Notes: generated by a model not told the origin, from the sequence alone. A stretch of DNA of 40,666 nt from Dichloromethanomonas sp964477085 (GCA_964477085.1 CAYZDF010000023.1:1-40666); one strand, 5' to 3'; numbered from the stretch's first letter, positions 17,669 through 26,398 are shown. Numbers and translations are program-made.

Positions 17669-18594
17669 GTGTTCTTATCACCTCTATTTGTGCCGCAGCC
17701 ATTGTTTACGCCGTATCGATATTATATGCGGCCATCGGCGAGATTTTTTCCCAGCGTGCCGGAATTATGAACCTCGGGATTGAAGGCATCATGCTCATGG
17801 GCGCCGTCTCCGGCTTCTTAACGGTGGTCCATACCAACAATCTGGCACTCGCCCTGCTCGCGGTCATCGGGGTAGGGGGGTTATTGGGTCTGGTATTTGC
17901 CTTTCTGACCGTGACCCTGCAGGCGGATCAGACGGTGTGCGGCATGGCCTTTTTGATTTTTGGCAGCGGCTTGAGCGGTTTTATCGGGAAGAACGTCACA
18001 GGAATCGCTTCGGCCGTCAAATTTGAGAAAAATTCGATTCCGTTGCTGAGTAAGATCCCGGTGGTCGGGGAGATCTTCTTTCAACAGGATCTTCTCGTTT
18101 ATTTCATGTACCTCATCGTGCCCCTGAGTATGTTTTACATCCAGAAAACAAGACCGGGGCTTATCTTGCGGGCGCTCGGAGAAAACCCGGCTTCTTTGGA
18201 CACGGCGGGCATCAATGTATTTCGGCTGCGCTATCTCTATGTGATGTTTAGCTGCGCGATGATCGCCATCAGCGGCGCCTGTATCACCTTGTCCTACACG
18301 AATTTCTGGAATGAAGGCATGACGGGAGGGAAGGGCTGGATCGCCTTTTCTTTAGTCGCCTTCTCCCGCTGGAACCCGGGATTTGCCGCCCTTGGTGCGT
18401 TGCTTTTCGGTGGCATCAGCATCCTCGGCATAAACCTGCAGGTGTACCTGCCAGGAATCCCATCCCAGTTTTACAGTATGCTTCCGTATGCGGCGACAGT
18501 TGTTGCCTTAATCATAACCACGGGCAGTTTCCGAAAGACACATACGGCGGAACCAGCAGCATTGTGCCAAAAATACGTACGTGAAGAACGTTAA
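17665..18594 (+). CDS. ABC transporter permease, purine/nucleoside type (NupQ-like)
   Basis: The 309-residue membrane protein contains the typical second-permease motif GEIFSQRAGIMNLGIEGIML and the cytoplasmic loop GLILRALGENPASLDTAGIN that contacts the ATPase. It has about eight to nine hydrophobic segments. GGGAGGTG lies 8 nt before the ATG, inside the end of the first permease. It forms a heterodimeric channel with that protein. Confidence 0.92.
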   Translation: MSVLITSICAAAIVYAVSILYAAIGEIFSQRAGIMNLGIEGIMLMGAVSGFLTVVHTNNLALALLAVIGVGGLLGLVFAFLTVTLQADQTVCGMAFLIFGSGLSGFIGKNVTGIASAVKFEKNSIPLLSKIPVVGEIFFQQDLLVYFMYLIVPLSMFYIQKTRPGLILRALGENPASLDTAGINVFRLRYLYVMFSCAMIAISGACITLSYTNFWNEGMTGGKGWIAFSLVAFSRWNPGFAALGALLFGGISILGINLQVYLPGIPSQFYSMLPYAATVVALIITTGSFRKTHTAEPAALCQKYVREER

Positions 18595-18617
18595 AAACAA
18601 GGAGGAAAGAAAAGAAA

Positions 18618-19739
18618 ATGAAAATCAACATGAAGAAAAAATGGATCAGTATGTTACTCATCGTGGCCATGGCCGTCACACTCCTTGCCGGATGCTCCGG
18701 CAGCCCAACGGAGAAAGCCTCAGGAACCAAGCTTGACTATTCCAGCATCAAAATCGGCGAAATCACCTCGCTGGTCGTCAATGACGGCGGCTGGTGCCAG
18801 GCCACGCATGAAAGCTTGCTGGCGGCCATGGCTGAGCTCGGAATTCCGAAAGAGAATTTAAAAGTGATTGAAAATGTGGCGGAAGATCAGACCTCAGTAA
18901 GCAACGCGTATAATGCCCTGGCTAGTGAAGGTGTCAATCTGATCATCGGTGCCAGCGCCGGCTACGCAACCTTCCTTTCCGAACTGGCTGCTCAAAACCC
19001 GGATATCATCGTTGCCCAGCAAGGGGATCAGGTTCCGAATCTGATCGGCTATCAGATCCGCAATTATGAAGGAATGTTCCTGGCCGGCTATGCCAGTGCC
19101 CTCATGTCCAAAAACAATACCCTGGGCTTTGCGGCCAGCATGTCGGAGGCTTCCGTACGTGCAGCTATCAACGGGTATGCGCTGGGTGCAAAATACGCCA
19201 ATCCCAATGCCAAGGTCCAAGTGGTTTGGGCCAACAGCTGGTACGATGTCGATATTGAAACCCAGAGTGCCAAGACCCTGATCAATCAAGGCATCAAGTA
19301 TATGGGGATGGAAGCATCTTCGCCGGCAATTCCGCAAACTTGTGAAGCCAATGGGGCATACTGTATCGGTTATAACGTCGATATGCAGGCCTTGGCACCC
19401 AAGGCAGTACTGTTCTCCTATGTCTGGAACTTTGCACCAATCTTTAAAGATATTATAGCTTCTGTCGTTGACGGAACCGCCAGCAGCGACACCTATTATT
19501 ACGAAGGTGGCGACTGTGCGAAGATCACTGCTTTCAATGACGCGATTGTCCCCAAAGATGTCCAAGACAAAGTCCTGCAAGTGAAGGCCGACATCGAAAG
19601 CGGCAAAATCAGAGTCTTTGGCGGTGAGCTGAAGGACAACGAAGGCAATGTACTGGTCCCGGCGGGTCAGACCATGAGCGACGACAAGATCAACACCCAG
19701 GAATTCCTGGCGGAGAATGTCATTGGCACTTGGAAATAA
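18618..19739 (+). CDS. BMP-family substrate-binding lipoprotein
   Basis: The N-terminus is a lipoprotein signal (MKKKWISMLLIVAMAVTLL, lipobox LAGC, Cys 26), so the mature 348-residue protein is anchored outside the membrane. The body has BMP/PnrA-type features (NLIIGASAGYATFLSELAAQ; NYEGMFLAGYASALMSK; KVQVVWANSWYD). BMP proteins such as PnrA of Treponema bind purine nucleosides; the ligand here is inferred from operon context. AAGGAGG lies 11 nt upstream. It is the fourth importer gene and directly precedes the deaminase genes. Confidence 0.93.
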   Translation: MKINMKKKWISMLLIVAMAVTLLAGCSGSPTEKASGTKLDYSSIKIGEITSLVVNDGGWCQATHESLLAAMAELGIPKENLKVIENVAEDQTSVSNAYNALASEGVNLIIGASAGYATFLSELAAQNPDIIVAQQGDQVPNLIGYQIRNYEGMFLAGYASALMSKNNTLGFAASMSEASVRAAINGYALGAKYANPNAKVQVVWANSWYDVDIETQSAKTLINQGIKYMGMEASSPAIPQTCEANGAYCIGYNVDMQALAPKAVLFSYVWNFAPIFKDIIASVVDGTASSDTYYYEGGDCAKITAFNDAIVPKDVQDKVLQVKADIESGKIRVFGGELKDNEGNVLVPAGQTMSDDKINTQEFLAENVIGTWK

Positions 19740-19795
19740 GGGAATTAGAAAATAATCCCGTACAGCTTGTACAGCAACAAGGAGAAAACAGATTC

Positions 19796-21577
19796 ATGAA
19801 GAAAACAGTCGAGAACTTAAAAATGCTAATTCGCGCCGGGAGAGCCTTGATCCCGGCGGAAAAAGCAATTCTGCACGGTACATTGGTCAATGTGATGACC
19901 AGCGAGATCTATCCGGCGGATGTGGCCATTTATCAAGATACAATCGTTGCTGTAGGCGATGTGCAGGCCTATCTCGGGCCGCAAACGGAAATCATTGACG
20001 CCGCCGGAAAATATCTTGTCCCCGGTCTCATCGACGGACATATTCACAGCGAATGCAGCAAGCTGAGCATCACGAGCTTTGCCAAAGCGGTCGTGCCGTG
20101 TGGGACCACCAGCATGGTATCCGGGCTGGATGAGTATATTTCTGTGTCCGGCCTGGAAGGTCTGCGGGAGGTTTTGACCGAGGTGGAAAGGAGTCCCCTG
20201 AAAGTATTTTGGGGCGCGCCTTATAAAACCCCCTATACCTTTCCGACTTCCACCATTTCCTGTAACTTCAATCCGGAAATCCACCGGGAAGTTCAACCAT
20301 GGCAGGAATGCTTTGGTGTATGGGAAACCGTGCGGGAAGCCATTCAGGAAGAGGACGAAAACGCGCTGGGTGCCATCGCTGAAGCCTCCAAGAACCGCCT
20401 GCCGATCTTCGGCTGCGCACCCATGGCGCGCGGGAACGATTTAAACAGTTATCTGTGTGCAGGGGTCCGGCTGGATCACGAGAGCTATGATCACGAAGAA
20501 GTGGTAGAAAAGATGCGCAAGGGGATGCATATGCTGATTCGGGAATCCTCCGTCACTCATTTTCTGGCTGAGAACATTCGGGCCGTGACGGAAGTGAACC
20601 CCGCGCTGGCCAGACGCGTCAGCTTCTGTACCGATGACGTCACCCCCTCCGATGTCTTAGAGAAGGGACACGTAGATCACTTGGTTCGCCTCGCCATCGC
20701 CGCTGGCGTCGACCCGATGACCGCGATTCAAATGGCGACCATCAACAGTGCTGAGGCCTACCGCATTGACGACCAGGTCGGCTCCATCTCTCCAGGGAGA
20801 ATCGCCGATATTCTGCTGATTGACAGCCCGGAACAGTTCCGGGTGCAGGCCGTGATCACCAACGGCAAGCTGGTGGCACGAGACGGAGCCTTGACCTTCC
20901 GGTTGGAAGCGCCCCCGCGCAGTGCAGTCTTAAGCAGTCAGTTAAAATGCCAAAAAACCACCAAGGAAGATTTTCAATACAAGGTTCCGATCATGAAAGG
21001 AACCGCACGTGTTCTGGCGATGAACGTGGAAGGACCTTTTGTCCGCAAACGGCGGGATGTGACCCTTCAGGTGGAAAATGGCTTGGTGCTTCCGGATATT
21101 GAACAAGATGTCGCCATGGTTTCCGTACTCGAACGCTTCGGCGTGAACGGTAACCAATCGCTCGCTTTCTGCTCCGGCTGGAATCTGAAGCGTGGTGCGA
21201 TGGCTTCCTCGGCAGCACCCGACGACAATAATCTGATTGTCATGGGGGTCAGTGCCGAAGACATGGCGATCGCCGTCAATTATCTCATCGAAAACGGCGG
21301 CGGTCAGGTCCTGGTAGCAGACGGCGAAGTGTTGAGCTTTCTGCCGCTGCCGGTTGGCGGTATTGCCAGCGACGAAGAGCCGGCAGTCGTCGCTGCCAAG
21401 GAAAAAGAGCTGTCCGCTGTGGCCAAGCAGCTGGGCTGCAACTTACCGGAGCCGCTCATGTATATGTTCTTTTTACCGATTACGGCGATTCCCGACTATG
21501 CGATTACTGATATCGGCCCGGTTGATTGTGTGAAACTCACCACCTTTGATCCGATCCTGGCGTTACAGGAAGGATAG
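19796..21577 (+). CDS. Adenine deaminase-family amidohydrolase, divergent paralogue
   Basis: Start ATG at 19796 with AAGGAG 11 nt upstream gives 593 residues. The order of domains matches adenine deaminase: the N-terminal amidohydrolase barrel with GLIDGHIHSE (His 82 and 84), CTDDVTP as the late Asp motif, and the C-terminal adenine-deaminase domain (KETCL-region equivalents and LPLPVGGIAS). Two conserved motifs are broken. The family DPHE motif is replaced near residue 110 by SGLDEY, and GHSP is replaced by GCAP (206-209), so two conserved His are lost. It may act on a different substrate, have altered metal binding or be inactive. It lies between the binding lipoprotein and the canonical deaminase in the same operon. 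Confidence 0.88.
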   Translation: MKKTVENLKMLIRAGRALIPAEKAILHGTLVNVMTSEIYPADVAIYQDTIVAVGDVQAYLGPQTEIIDAAGKYLVPGLIDGHIHSECSKLSITSFAKAVVPCGTTSMVSGLDEYISVSGLEGLREVLTEVERSPLKVFWGAPYKTPYTFPTSTISCNFNPEIHREVQPWQECFGVWETVREAIQEEDENALGAIAEASKNRLPIFGCAPMARGNDLNSYLCAGVRLDHESYDHEEVVEKMRKGMHMLIRESSVTHFLAENIRAVTEVNPALARRVSFCTDDVTPSDVLEKGHVDHLVRLAIAAGVDPMTAIQMATINSAEAYRIDDQVGSISPGRIADILLIDSPEQFRVQAVITNGKLVARDGALTFRLEAPPRSAVLSSQLKCQKTTKEDFQYKVPIMKGTARVLAMNVEGPFVRKRRDVTLQVENGLVLPDIEQDVAMVSVLERFGVNGNQSLAFCSGWNLKRGAMASSAAPDDNNLIVMGVSAEDMAIAVNYLIENGGGQVLVADGEVLSFLPLPVGGIASDEEPAVVAAKEKELSAVAKQLGCNLPEPLMYMFFLPITAIPDYAITDIGPVDCVKLTTFDPILALQEG

Positions 21578-21593
21578 AAAAGGAGACGTTTTT

Positions 21594-23339
21594 ATGGAAA
21601 AAGAAGCGCTAAAAAAACGAATTGAGGTCGCTGCAGGCAGAATTCCTGCGGATTTGGTGATCAAAAACTGCAAGGTGGTGGATGTCTATAACGCCGCCAT
21701 CATCGAAGGCCAAACCATTGCGCTTGTGGATGGCTGCATCGCAGGCATCGGCGATTATACAAGTAAACAAGAAATCGATGCCCAGGGGCAGTATGCTCTT
21801 CCCGGCTTCATTGACGGTCACATCCACATTGAATCGTCCTATGTGACGCCGGAGGAAATCGGACGGCTTCTGGTGCCGCACGGGGCGACCACGATTATTG
21901 CAGACCCGCACGAGATCGTCAATGTGTGCGGGCTGGACGGCCTGCGGTTCATGCTTGACGCCGCCAAGAAGACCAAACTGGATATCCGTTTTATGCTCCC
22001 GTCTTGTGTCCCGGCTACGCCTTTTGAGCATGCCGGTGCGGTGATTGATGCCGCCGCCATGGAGCGTCCGATTGCCGAGGAGCAGATTCTGGGTTTGGCG
22101 GAGTTCATGAATTATCCAGGGGTTATCTATGCAACGGATGATGTCTTGGACAAATTGCTAGTCGCGATCCGGGCGGGAAAACGCATTGACGGGCATAGTC
22201 CCGGCATCGGCGGCAAGGACCTGAATGCGTATGTGGGGAGCGGGATCCATACGGATCACGAGTGCTCCACTACGGAAGAAATGCTGGATCGTCTCTCGCG
22301 CGGCATGTATATCTTGCTGCGGGAAGGCTCCGCGTGTCACAACCTGCGTACGCTGCTCAAGGCTGTAACCCCTGCCAACAGCCGCCGTTGTATCCTGTGT
22401 TCCGATGACCGGCAGCCGGAGACCATTTTGAAGCTGGGACACCTGGACAACCATTTGCGGATCTGCGTGGAGGAAGGCCTCGATCCGATCCTGGCCGTCC
22501 AGATGGCCACGCTCAATGCGGCGGAATGCTTTGGTCTGAGCGACAGGGGGGCGATTGCACCCGGTCTGCGCGGGGACATTGTGTTGGTGGATAATCTAAA
22601 GGATTTCCATGTGCAGCGTGTATTGATCCAAGGCGAGGAGATTGCCAGAGCCGGTGCCTATTTACCGGCGGTAGAATTATGTGACAGTACGGCGGTCCGG
22701 GGCAGCTTCCATGTCAAGGACTTCTCCGTGGCAAAGTTGCAATTACCGCTTCAATCCAGTCATGTCCATGTGATCGATATTCTCCCCGGCGGGGTCGTGA
22801 CGGGAAAGGGAACAGCGGACGTCGCCCGCAATGAACGGAGTGAATTTGTCTACCAAACGAAGCAGGATATTGTGAAGGTTGCAGTCGTTGAGCGTCATCA
22901 GAATACCGGCAATGTCGCGGTTGCCCTGCTGCGTGGTTATGGGATTCAACATGGTGCCGTAGCGTTGTCTATTGCCCATGATTCGCACAATATCATCGTC
23001 GTGGGCATCACGGACGAGGAGATGGCCTTTGCCGTCGAGCAGCTGATCACGCAGGGCGGTGGCATTGTTCTGGTCAAGGACAAGACCGTGATTGACGCGA
23101 TGCCGATGGTAATCGGTGGGATCATGAGTGATCAGACCGGGGAATGGGTCAGCGAGAAGCTGAAACAGATTCACGAGACGGCCTATGCAGAGCTGGGCAT
23201 CCGCCGTGACTTAGAGCCGGTCATGACCCTGTGTTTTATGTCCCTGGCGGTTATCCCCGAGCTGAAGCTGACGGATCAGGGACTTTTTGATGTGACCCAA
23301 TTTGCCTTCATACCGCTCGAAGCAGATATGGAGATCTGA
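21594..23339 (+). CDS. ade: Adenine deaminase
   Basis: The 582-residue enzyme turns adenine into hypoxanthine and ammonia. It has all family motifs: GFIDGHIHIES (His 76, 78), ADPHEIVNVCG (104-114), GLAEFMNYPGV, DGHSPG (His 201), HTDHE (219-223) and CSDDRQPE. The C-terminal domain has VGITDEEMAFAVEQL and the VIGGIMSD loop. Start ATG at 21594 has AGGAG 8 nt upstream, 16 bp after the previous gene. It completes the purine import and salvage operon; hypoxanthine made here could feed back through the C74 riboswitch. This is the last gene of the unit; no clear terminator was found after it. Confidence 0.95.
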   Translation: MEKEALKKRIEVAAGRIPADLVIKNCKVVDVYNAAIIEGQTIALVDGCIAGIGDYTSKQEIDAQGQYALPGFIDGHIHIESSYVTPEEIGRLLVPHGATTIIADPHEIVNVCGLDGLRFMLDAAKKTKLDIRFMLPSCVPATPFEHAGAVIDAAAMERPIAEEQILGLAEFMNYPGVIYATDDVLDKLLVAIRAGKRIDGHSPGIGGKDLNAYVGSGIHTDHECSTTEEMLDRLSRGMYILLREGSACHNLRTLLKAVTPANSRRCILCSDDRQPETILKLGHLDNHLRICVEEGLDPILAVQMATLNAAECFGLSDRGAIAPGLRGDIVLVDNLKDFHVQRVLIQGEEIARAGAYLPAVELCDSTAVRGSFHVKDFSVAKLQLPLQSSHVHVIDILPGGVVTGKGTADVARNERSEFVYQTKQDIVKVAVVERHQNTGNVAVALLRGYGIQHGAVALSIAHDSHNIIVVGITDEEMAFAVEQLITQGGGIVLVKDKTVIDAMPMVIGGIMSDQTGEWVSEKLKQIHETAYAELGIRRDLEPVMTLCFMSLAVIPELKLTDQGLFDVTQFAFIPLEADMEI

Positions 23340-23357
23340 TCATCATTGCAAATTTTC

Positions 23358-23452
23358 TTAAATCTCATAGTGTGTCCACATACTATGGATCTTCACAGTT
23401 TTCTCGGCTTCTATGACCTCGTAAACAAGTCGGTGCTGAATGTTTATCCTTC
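23358..23452 (-). pseudogene. C-terminal fragment of a YoeB/Txe-family toxin
   Basis: Read on the minus strand, the last 31 codons before the TAA at 23358 encode RRINIQHRLVYEVIE and then KIHSMWTHYEI. The RRIN-x-x-HRLVY core with a C-terminal His/Tyr is the signature of YoeB/Txe mRNA endoribonucleases of type II toxin-antitoxin systems. The N-terminal two thirds and the YefM-like antitoxin are absent. The fragment ends where the AraC fragment begins. It keeps the catalytic tail but cannot be a complete toxin. Confidence 0.75.
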
Positions 23453-23457
23453 GTGCT

Positions 23458-23592
23458 TTTAGACTGAAGGTTGAAAAAGAAAAATCCATTACCGACATCG
23501 GATATGATTATGGCTATAGTCCGTCCAATTTCAGTTCGGTATTTAAGAAGCACAATCATCTTAATCCGGCTGAATTTCGAAAAGAGAAGAAG
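23458..23592 (+). pseudogene. Fragment of an AraC-family regulator gene
   Basis: About 135 bp is nearly identical to 33722-33856 inside the intact AraC gene and encodes residues 64-108 of that protein (FRLKVEKEKSITDIGYDYGY, the second helix-turn-helix). Only about five base differences are visible, two of them changing the protein. The copy has no first helix-turn-helix and no effector domain, so it is a truncated duplicate. Confidence 0.85.
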
Positions 23593-23758
23593 TTGTTCAT
23601 ATTATTCCTTTGTTGTCACACCGGCCCTGCCCGATGATGTCAGCAAATCTCATTTCAATTGAAAGTTAAACCGGTCCCTGACTTTCCTGGAATCAAACCA
23701 TTGGCAACGAAAGCAGAAATGATTATTTTCAAATAAACCCCATAATTAAAGTAAAAAA

Positions 23759-23938
23759 TTTCATGCTTATCTCGCCGTACCTGATGATGCGTTTGAAATT
23801 GATAAGAAGTTTCTGTCAGATAACCAAGGATACCAGACTTTACCGGTGTTTCTAACCGGCGATGGCCTGGAACGATACGGAAACTTTGGCTCCTATGTCG
23901 ATCCCGTTTCTTTGCTGGATAATTTCAGGCAGAAGTAA
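23759..23938 (+). pseudogene. 59-codon gene fragment of unknown family
   Basis: The frame is open from 23750 without a start codon and ends at TAA 23936-23938. It reads FHAYLAVPDDAFEIDKKF, then YQTLPVFLTGDGLERYGNFG and SYVDPVSLLDNFRQK. The residue mix is that of a real soluble protein, not noise, so this is probably the C-terminal end of a lost gene. I do not recognise the family. Confidence 0.4.
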
Positions 23939-24127
23939 AAGTTGGTTGATTCAGATGATCCGTTCCTAGTCGACACCGATTATGAGTATATTATGATCGG
24001 TCTTTTTTTTGTCGTATTACCATCTATTTTATTACCATAAGGAAAAAATTAACAAAGTATGATAATTTAAGAGGATAGCTGCAAAATTTCGCGAATATCA
24101 AATAAAAAATTTTTAACCGGAGGAATT

Positions 24128-24868
24128 ATGGAATCATTACAAGAATATTTAAGATTATTGCTTGAATACTGGTATGTTTTCGTCGTTTTATTTATCGTTT
24201 TCTTTATATTTAGGTTATTTTCTATTTTTAAGCCAATGCGTTATCTGTCCCGCGGCAATTACGCTCAAGCTATTTCCAAGATGGAAAGATTACTTCATAC
24301 AGAAACCTATAAAAAAAATTCCAAATTAACAAGTTCGCTCTTATATAATATTGCCAACTGTTATAACCGGCAGGGCGACTTGCGAAAATCACTTGAGGTC
24401 TTAACGCAAATAGACTTCCAAAAAAATAAAGACTCCAGATTTCTGTACTGTTACGATGTATTGTATGCAGTTAATCTGTTTCTTTTGGAAACGGATATTG
24501 AAGATGCTATTAGCATGATGGATAAAGCCAAAGCAATCTTACAGGCTAATGAGATAATGCCGCTGTTGGCCTTAAGCGAGGGCTGGAAAGGAAACATTGA
24601 CAAAGCTCAGGAATACTTAAACCTGTATAAATCTCCTGAAAACGGCAAAGGGAGATTGCTTTTCAGTTTAAAAAATATGACCCTGATTTATGATAAATTC
24701 ACTTATGAAATAGGGAATAACTACTTTATCGCCCTTACATATCTTAAGATGGGCAAAAGAGATCAGGCTTACCCATATTTGAATAAAGCCACCCAAGCAG
24801 AATATCCTAATTATTATACAGAAAAAGCAAAAGAAGGTTTAAGATATGTGACACAAGAGCGGGGTTAG
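24128..24868 (+). CDS. Membrane-anchored TPR-repeat protein
   Basis: The 246-residue protein has one N-terminal membrane helix (residues 13-33, YWYVFVVLFIVFFIFRLF) followed by a helical-repeat domain. Recognisable TPR-type units are SLLYNIANCYNRQGDLRKSL (about 74-93), a unit near 145-165 (LLALSEGWKGNIDKAQEYL) and FIALTYLKMGKRDQAYPYLN (about 202-221). TPR domains mediate protein contacts; the partner is unknown. GGAGG lies about 5 nt before the ATG. It stands alone between relic regions. Confidence 0.85.
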   Translation: MESLQEYLRLLLEYWYVFVVLFIVFFIFRLFSIFKPMRYLSRGNYAQAISKMERLLHTETYKKNSKLTSSLLYNIANCYNRQGDLRKSLEVLTQIDFQKNKDSRFLYCYDVLYAVNLFLLETDIEDAISMMDKAKAILQANEIMPLLALSEGWKGNIDKAQEYLNLYKSPENGKGRLLFSLKNMTLIYDKFTYEIGNNYFIALTYLKMGKRDQAYPYLNKATQAEYPNYYTEKAKEGLRYVTQERG

Positions 24869-25459
24869 GACGGTAGCCCATCTTCCTAGGCCGGCGCAAA
24901 CGGTCTCTGGGCAAAAAACGTTCTCTCGCCCTGAAAGAGTTTGCCCTAGGTATGGAGGGCCTTGAACGTTTTGTGAGGTATGAACCGCCTTACCGGGTTC
25001 TTAATGTTCATCCATCACAGGTACTTGGATTAATGATCACTAACTCGATTTTTTTCGCTCTGGCCCGGTTTACGGTATACATCGTCCCGCCGAACTTACC
25101 GTCAAAAACGGCGATCAGCCGTTGCGATTGGTCCACAATATAACGGTTACGTTTCAGATAACAATCCTTATGAAACTTGAGGCTCACATAGGTTTCCCGG
25201 TCACATTGGACAAGCAGCTCGAAGTACCTGTCCCGGTCTTGTTCGGGCCAGTGAACGGCCTGGGTCTCGCAAGCGATATTTCCGGATTTTTCTCCATAAA
25301 GTTGACAGGAACTATGATAAGTCAAAGAGAATAAGAACAAAGTTGGTTATTTTAGCCAAATAAGAATAACGAACAATCTAATGATTTTTACACAAACCTA
25401 TAACGACGGAATTATTAAAGAAAACCAATAAATTAGATACAAATCTCTGGGAGGCACAT
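24869..25459. other. Intergenic region with SLOG gene fragment
   Basis: The only recognisable content is the minus-strand SLOG/DUF1273 fragment at 25008-25278. The 140 bp before it and the AT-rich 180 bp after it show no gene, clear hairpin terminator or repeat that I can support. Confidence 0.6.
25008..25278 (-). pseudogene. C-terminal fragment of a SLOG-family (DUF1273/YpsA-like) protein
   Basis: The minus-strand reading ACETQAVHWPEQDRDRYFEL, then SLKFHKDCYLKRNRYIVDQS, LIAVFDGKFGGTMYTVNRAR and IELVIINP follows the C-terminal half of DUF1273/SLOG proteins (the WPE..R.RY, KRN.Y.VD and AVYDG..GGT motifs). These have a Rossmann-like nucleotide-binding fold. The N-terminal half with the GHRP region is missing: upstream of about 25278 the frame continues with unrelated residues. 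A 30-bp echo of this fragment lies near 14572. Confidence 0.75.
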
Positions 25460-25706
25460 ATGGAAAAAAAGAAAACCGGTGATCGGCGGCAAGTATTGTC
25501 ATTACAAGAATAAAATGTACCAGCTGTTGTCGGTTGCCACACACAGTGAAACTAAGGAAAAGTATATCGTCTATCAGGCATTGTATGATGATTTTAGGGT
25601 ATATATCCGTCCCTATGACATGTTTTTGGGCGAAGTAGATCATGTGAAATATCCTGAGGTTACGCAAAAATACCGATTTGAGTTAGTCGAGGAACCAGAG
25701 CGCTAA
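25460..25706 (+). CDS. DUF1653-like small protein with an apparent frameshift
   Basis: The main frame from GTG 25479 gives 75 residues: GGKYCHYKNKMYQLLSVATH, then KYIVYQALYDDFRVYIRPYD and KYPEVTQKYRFELVEE. This is the DUF1653 pattern of small beta-rich proteins of unknown role. A good ribosome site (GGGAGG) lies before an ATG at 25460, but that ATG is in another frame and stops after 17 codons. Removing one A from the seven-A run at 25464-25470 would join it as MEKRKPVIGGKY. This is either a sequencing or real indel, transcript slippage on the A tract, or a weak GTG start. No function is known. Confidence 0.7.
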
Positions 25707-25758
25707 TGATGATGATGATTGGCGGAGCGATCCGCAGAATAGAAATAGAAGGAGAAAT

Positions 25759-26289
25759 ATGCGACTATTTATTGCCATCAACTTTGACGACCGAACAAAG
25801 GAACATCTCCTTGCGGTCCAGCACCGTCTGCATGAGCTAGGGCGCGGGAATTTCTCACCGCCGGAGAACCTGCATCTTACACTCGTTTTTTTGGGCGAGG
25901 TCGAGCCACGGCGGGAGTCAGCGGCACGGGAAGCGATGGACAGCGTAACTGTACTGCCCATGAAGCTGGCCTTTGACCACGCAGGACGCTTTCGTCGTGA
26001 AGGCGGCGACATCTGGTGGCTCGGGATTGGAGCGGACAAGGCGCTGACGACCTTGCAAAGAGAATTGAGCACTAACCTGCGCAACAAAGGTTTTAGGCTG
26101 GAAAATCGCCGCTTTGCGCCCCATATCACCTTGGCCAGGCAGGTCATTCTCCACAGAACTCCCGATGAGGGCCAGCTCTTAGCAACTCCCTTTGCCACAG
26201 AAGCCGATACCGTCAGCTTGATGCTGTCGGAGCGCATCAAAGGAAAGCTGACCTACACTGAGCGCTATGCGGTCAGTGCCAAAAGGTAG
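25759..26289 (+). CDS. thpR: RNA 2',3'-cyclic phosphodiesterase (2H/LigT family)
   Basis: The 176-residue protein begins MRLFIAINFD and has both 2H-superfamily catalytic motifs: HLTLVFLG (His 39) and HITLAR (His 122). The family opens 2',3'-cyclic phosphates at RNA ends and is sometimes called 2'-5' RNA ligase. The length matches the family. GAAGGAGA lies just upstream of the ATG. It is cytoplasmic and appears to be a single-gene unit about 50 bp after the DUF1653 gene. Confidence 0.93.
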   Translation: MRLFIAINFDDRTKEHLLAVQHRLHELGRGNFSPPENLHLTLVFLGEVEPRRESAAREAMDSVTVLPMKLAFDHAGRFRREGGDIWWLGIGADKALTTLQRELSTNLRNKGFRLENRRFAPHITLARQVILHRTPDEGQLLATPFATEADTVSLMLSERIKGKLTYTERYAVSAKR

Positions 26290-26398
26290 AGAGGAAGCGT
26301 CAAAGACAAATGTGGTTAATTTATCCAAATGGGAAAGTCTTGTGTTTCCATGCAAACGGTGAGTGAAAAACATAAATCATAGGTTTTTGTGGGGAAAG

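Larger units (their letters stand above)
23340..24127. other. Relic-rich intergenic region
   Basis: About 790 bp hold no intact gene. In order there are a YoeB-like toxin tail on the minus strand (23358-23452), a piece of an AraC gene (23458-23592), a 25-codon open stretch (23659-23736, VKPVPDFPGIKP) and a 59-codon fragment without a start (23759-23938). The last 190 bp is AT-rich and holds the ribosome site of the TPR gene. The abrupt junctions look like past insertions or recombination followed by decay. Confidence 0.75.

Noticed and set aside
23471..23662. Second plus-strand frame over the AraC fragment
   Set aside because: It is an out-of-frame reading of the AraC duplicate; the parallel frame is also open over the intact gene at 33735, which shows it is a shadow.
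25706..25720. ATG trinucleotide run (ATGATGATGATG)
   Set aside because: Too short and without context to be a repeat feature; it is just after a stop codon.
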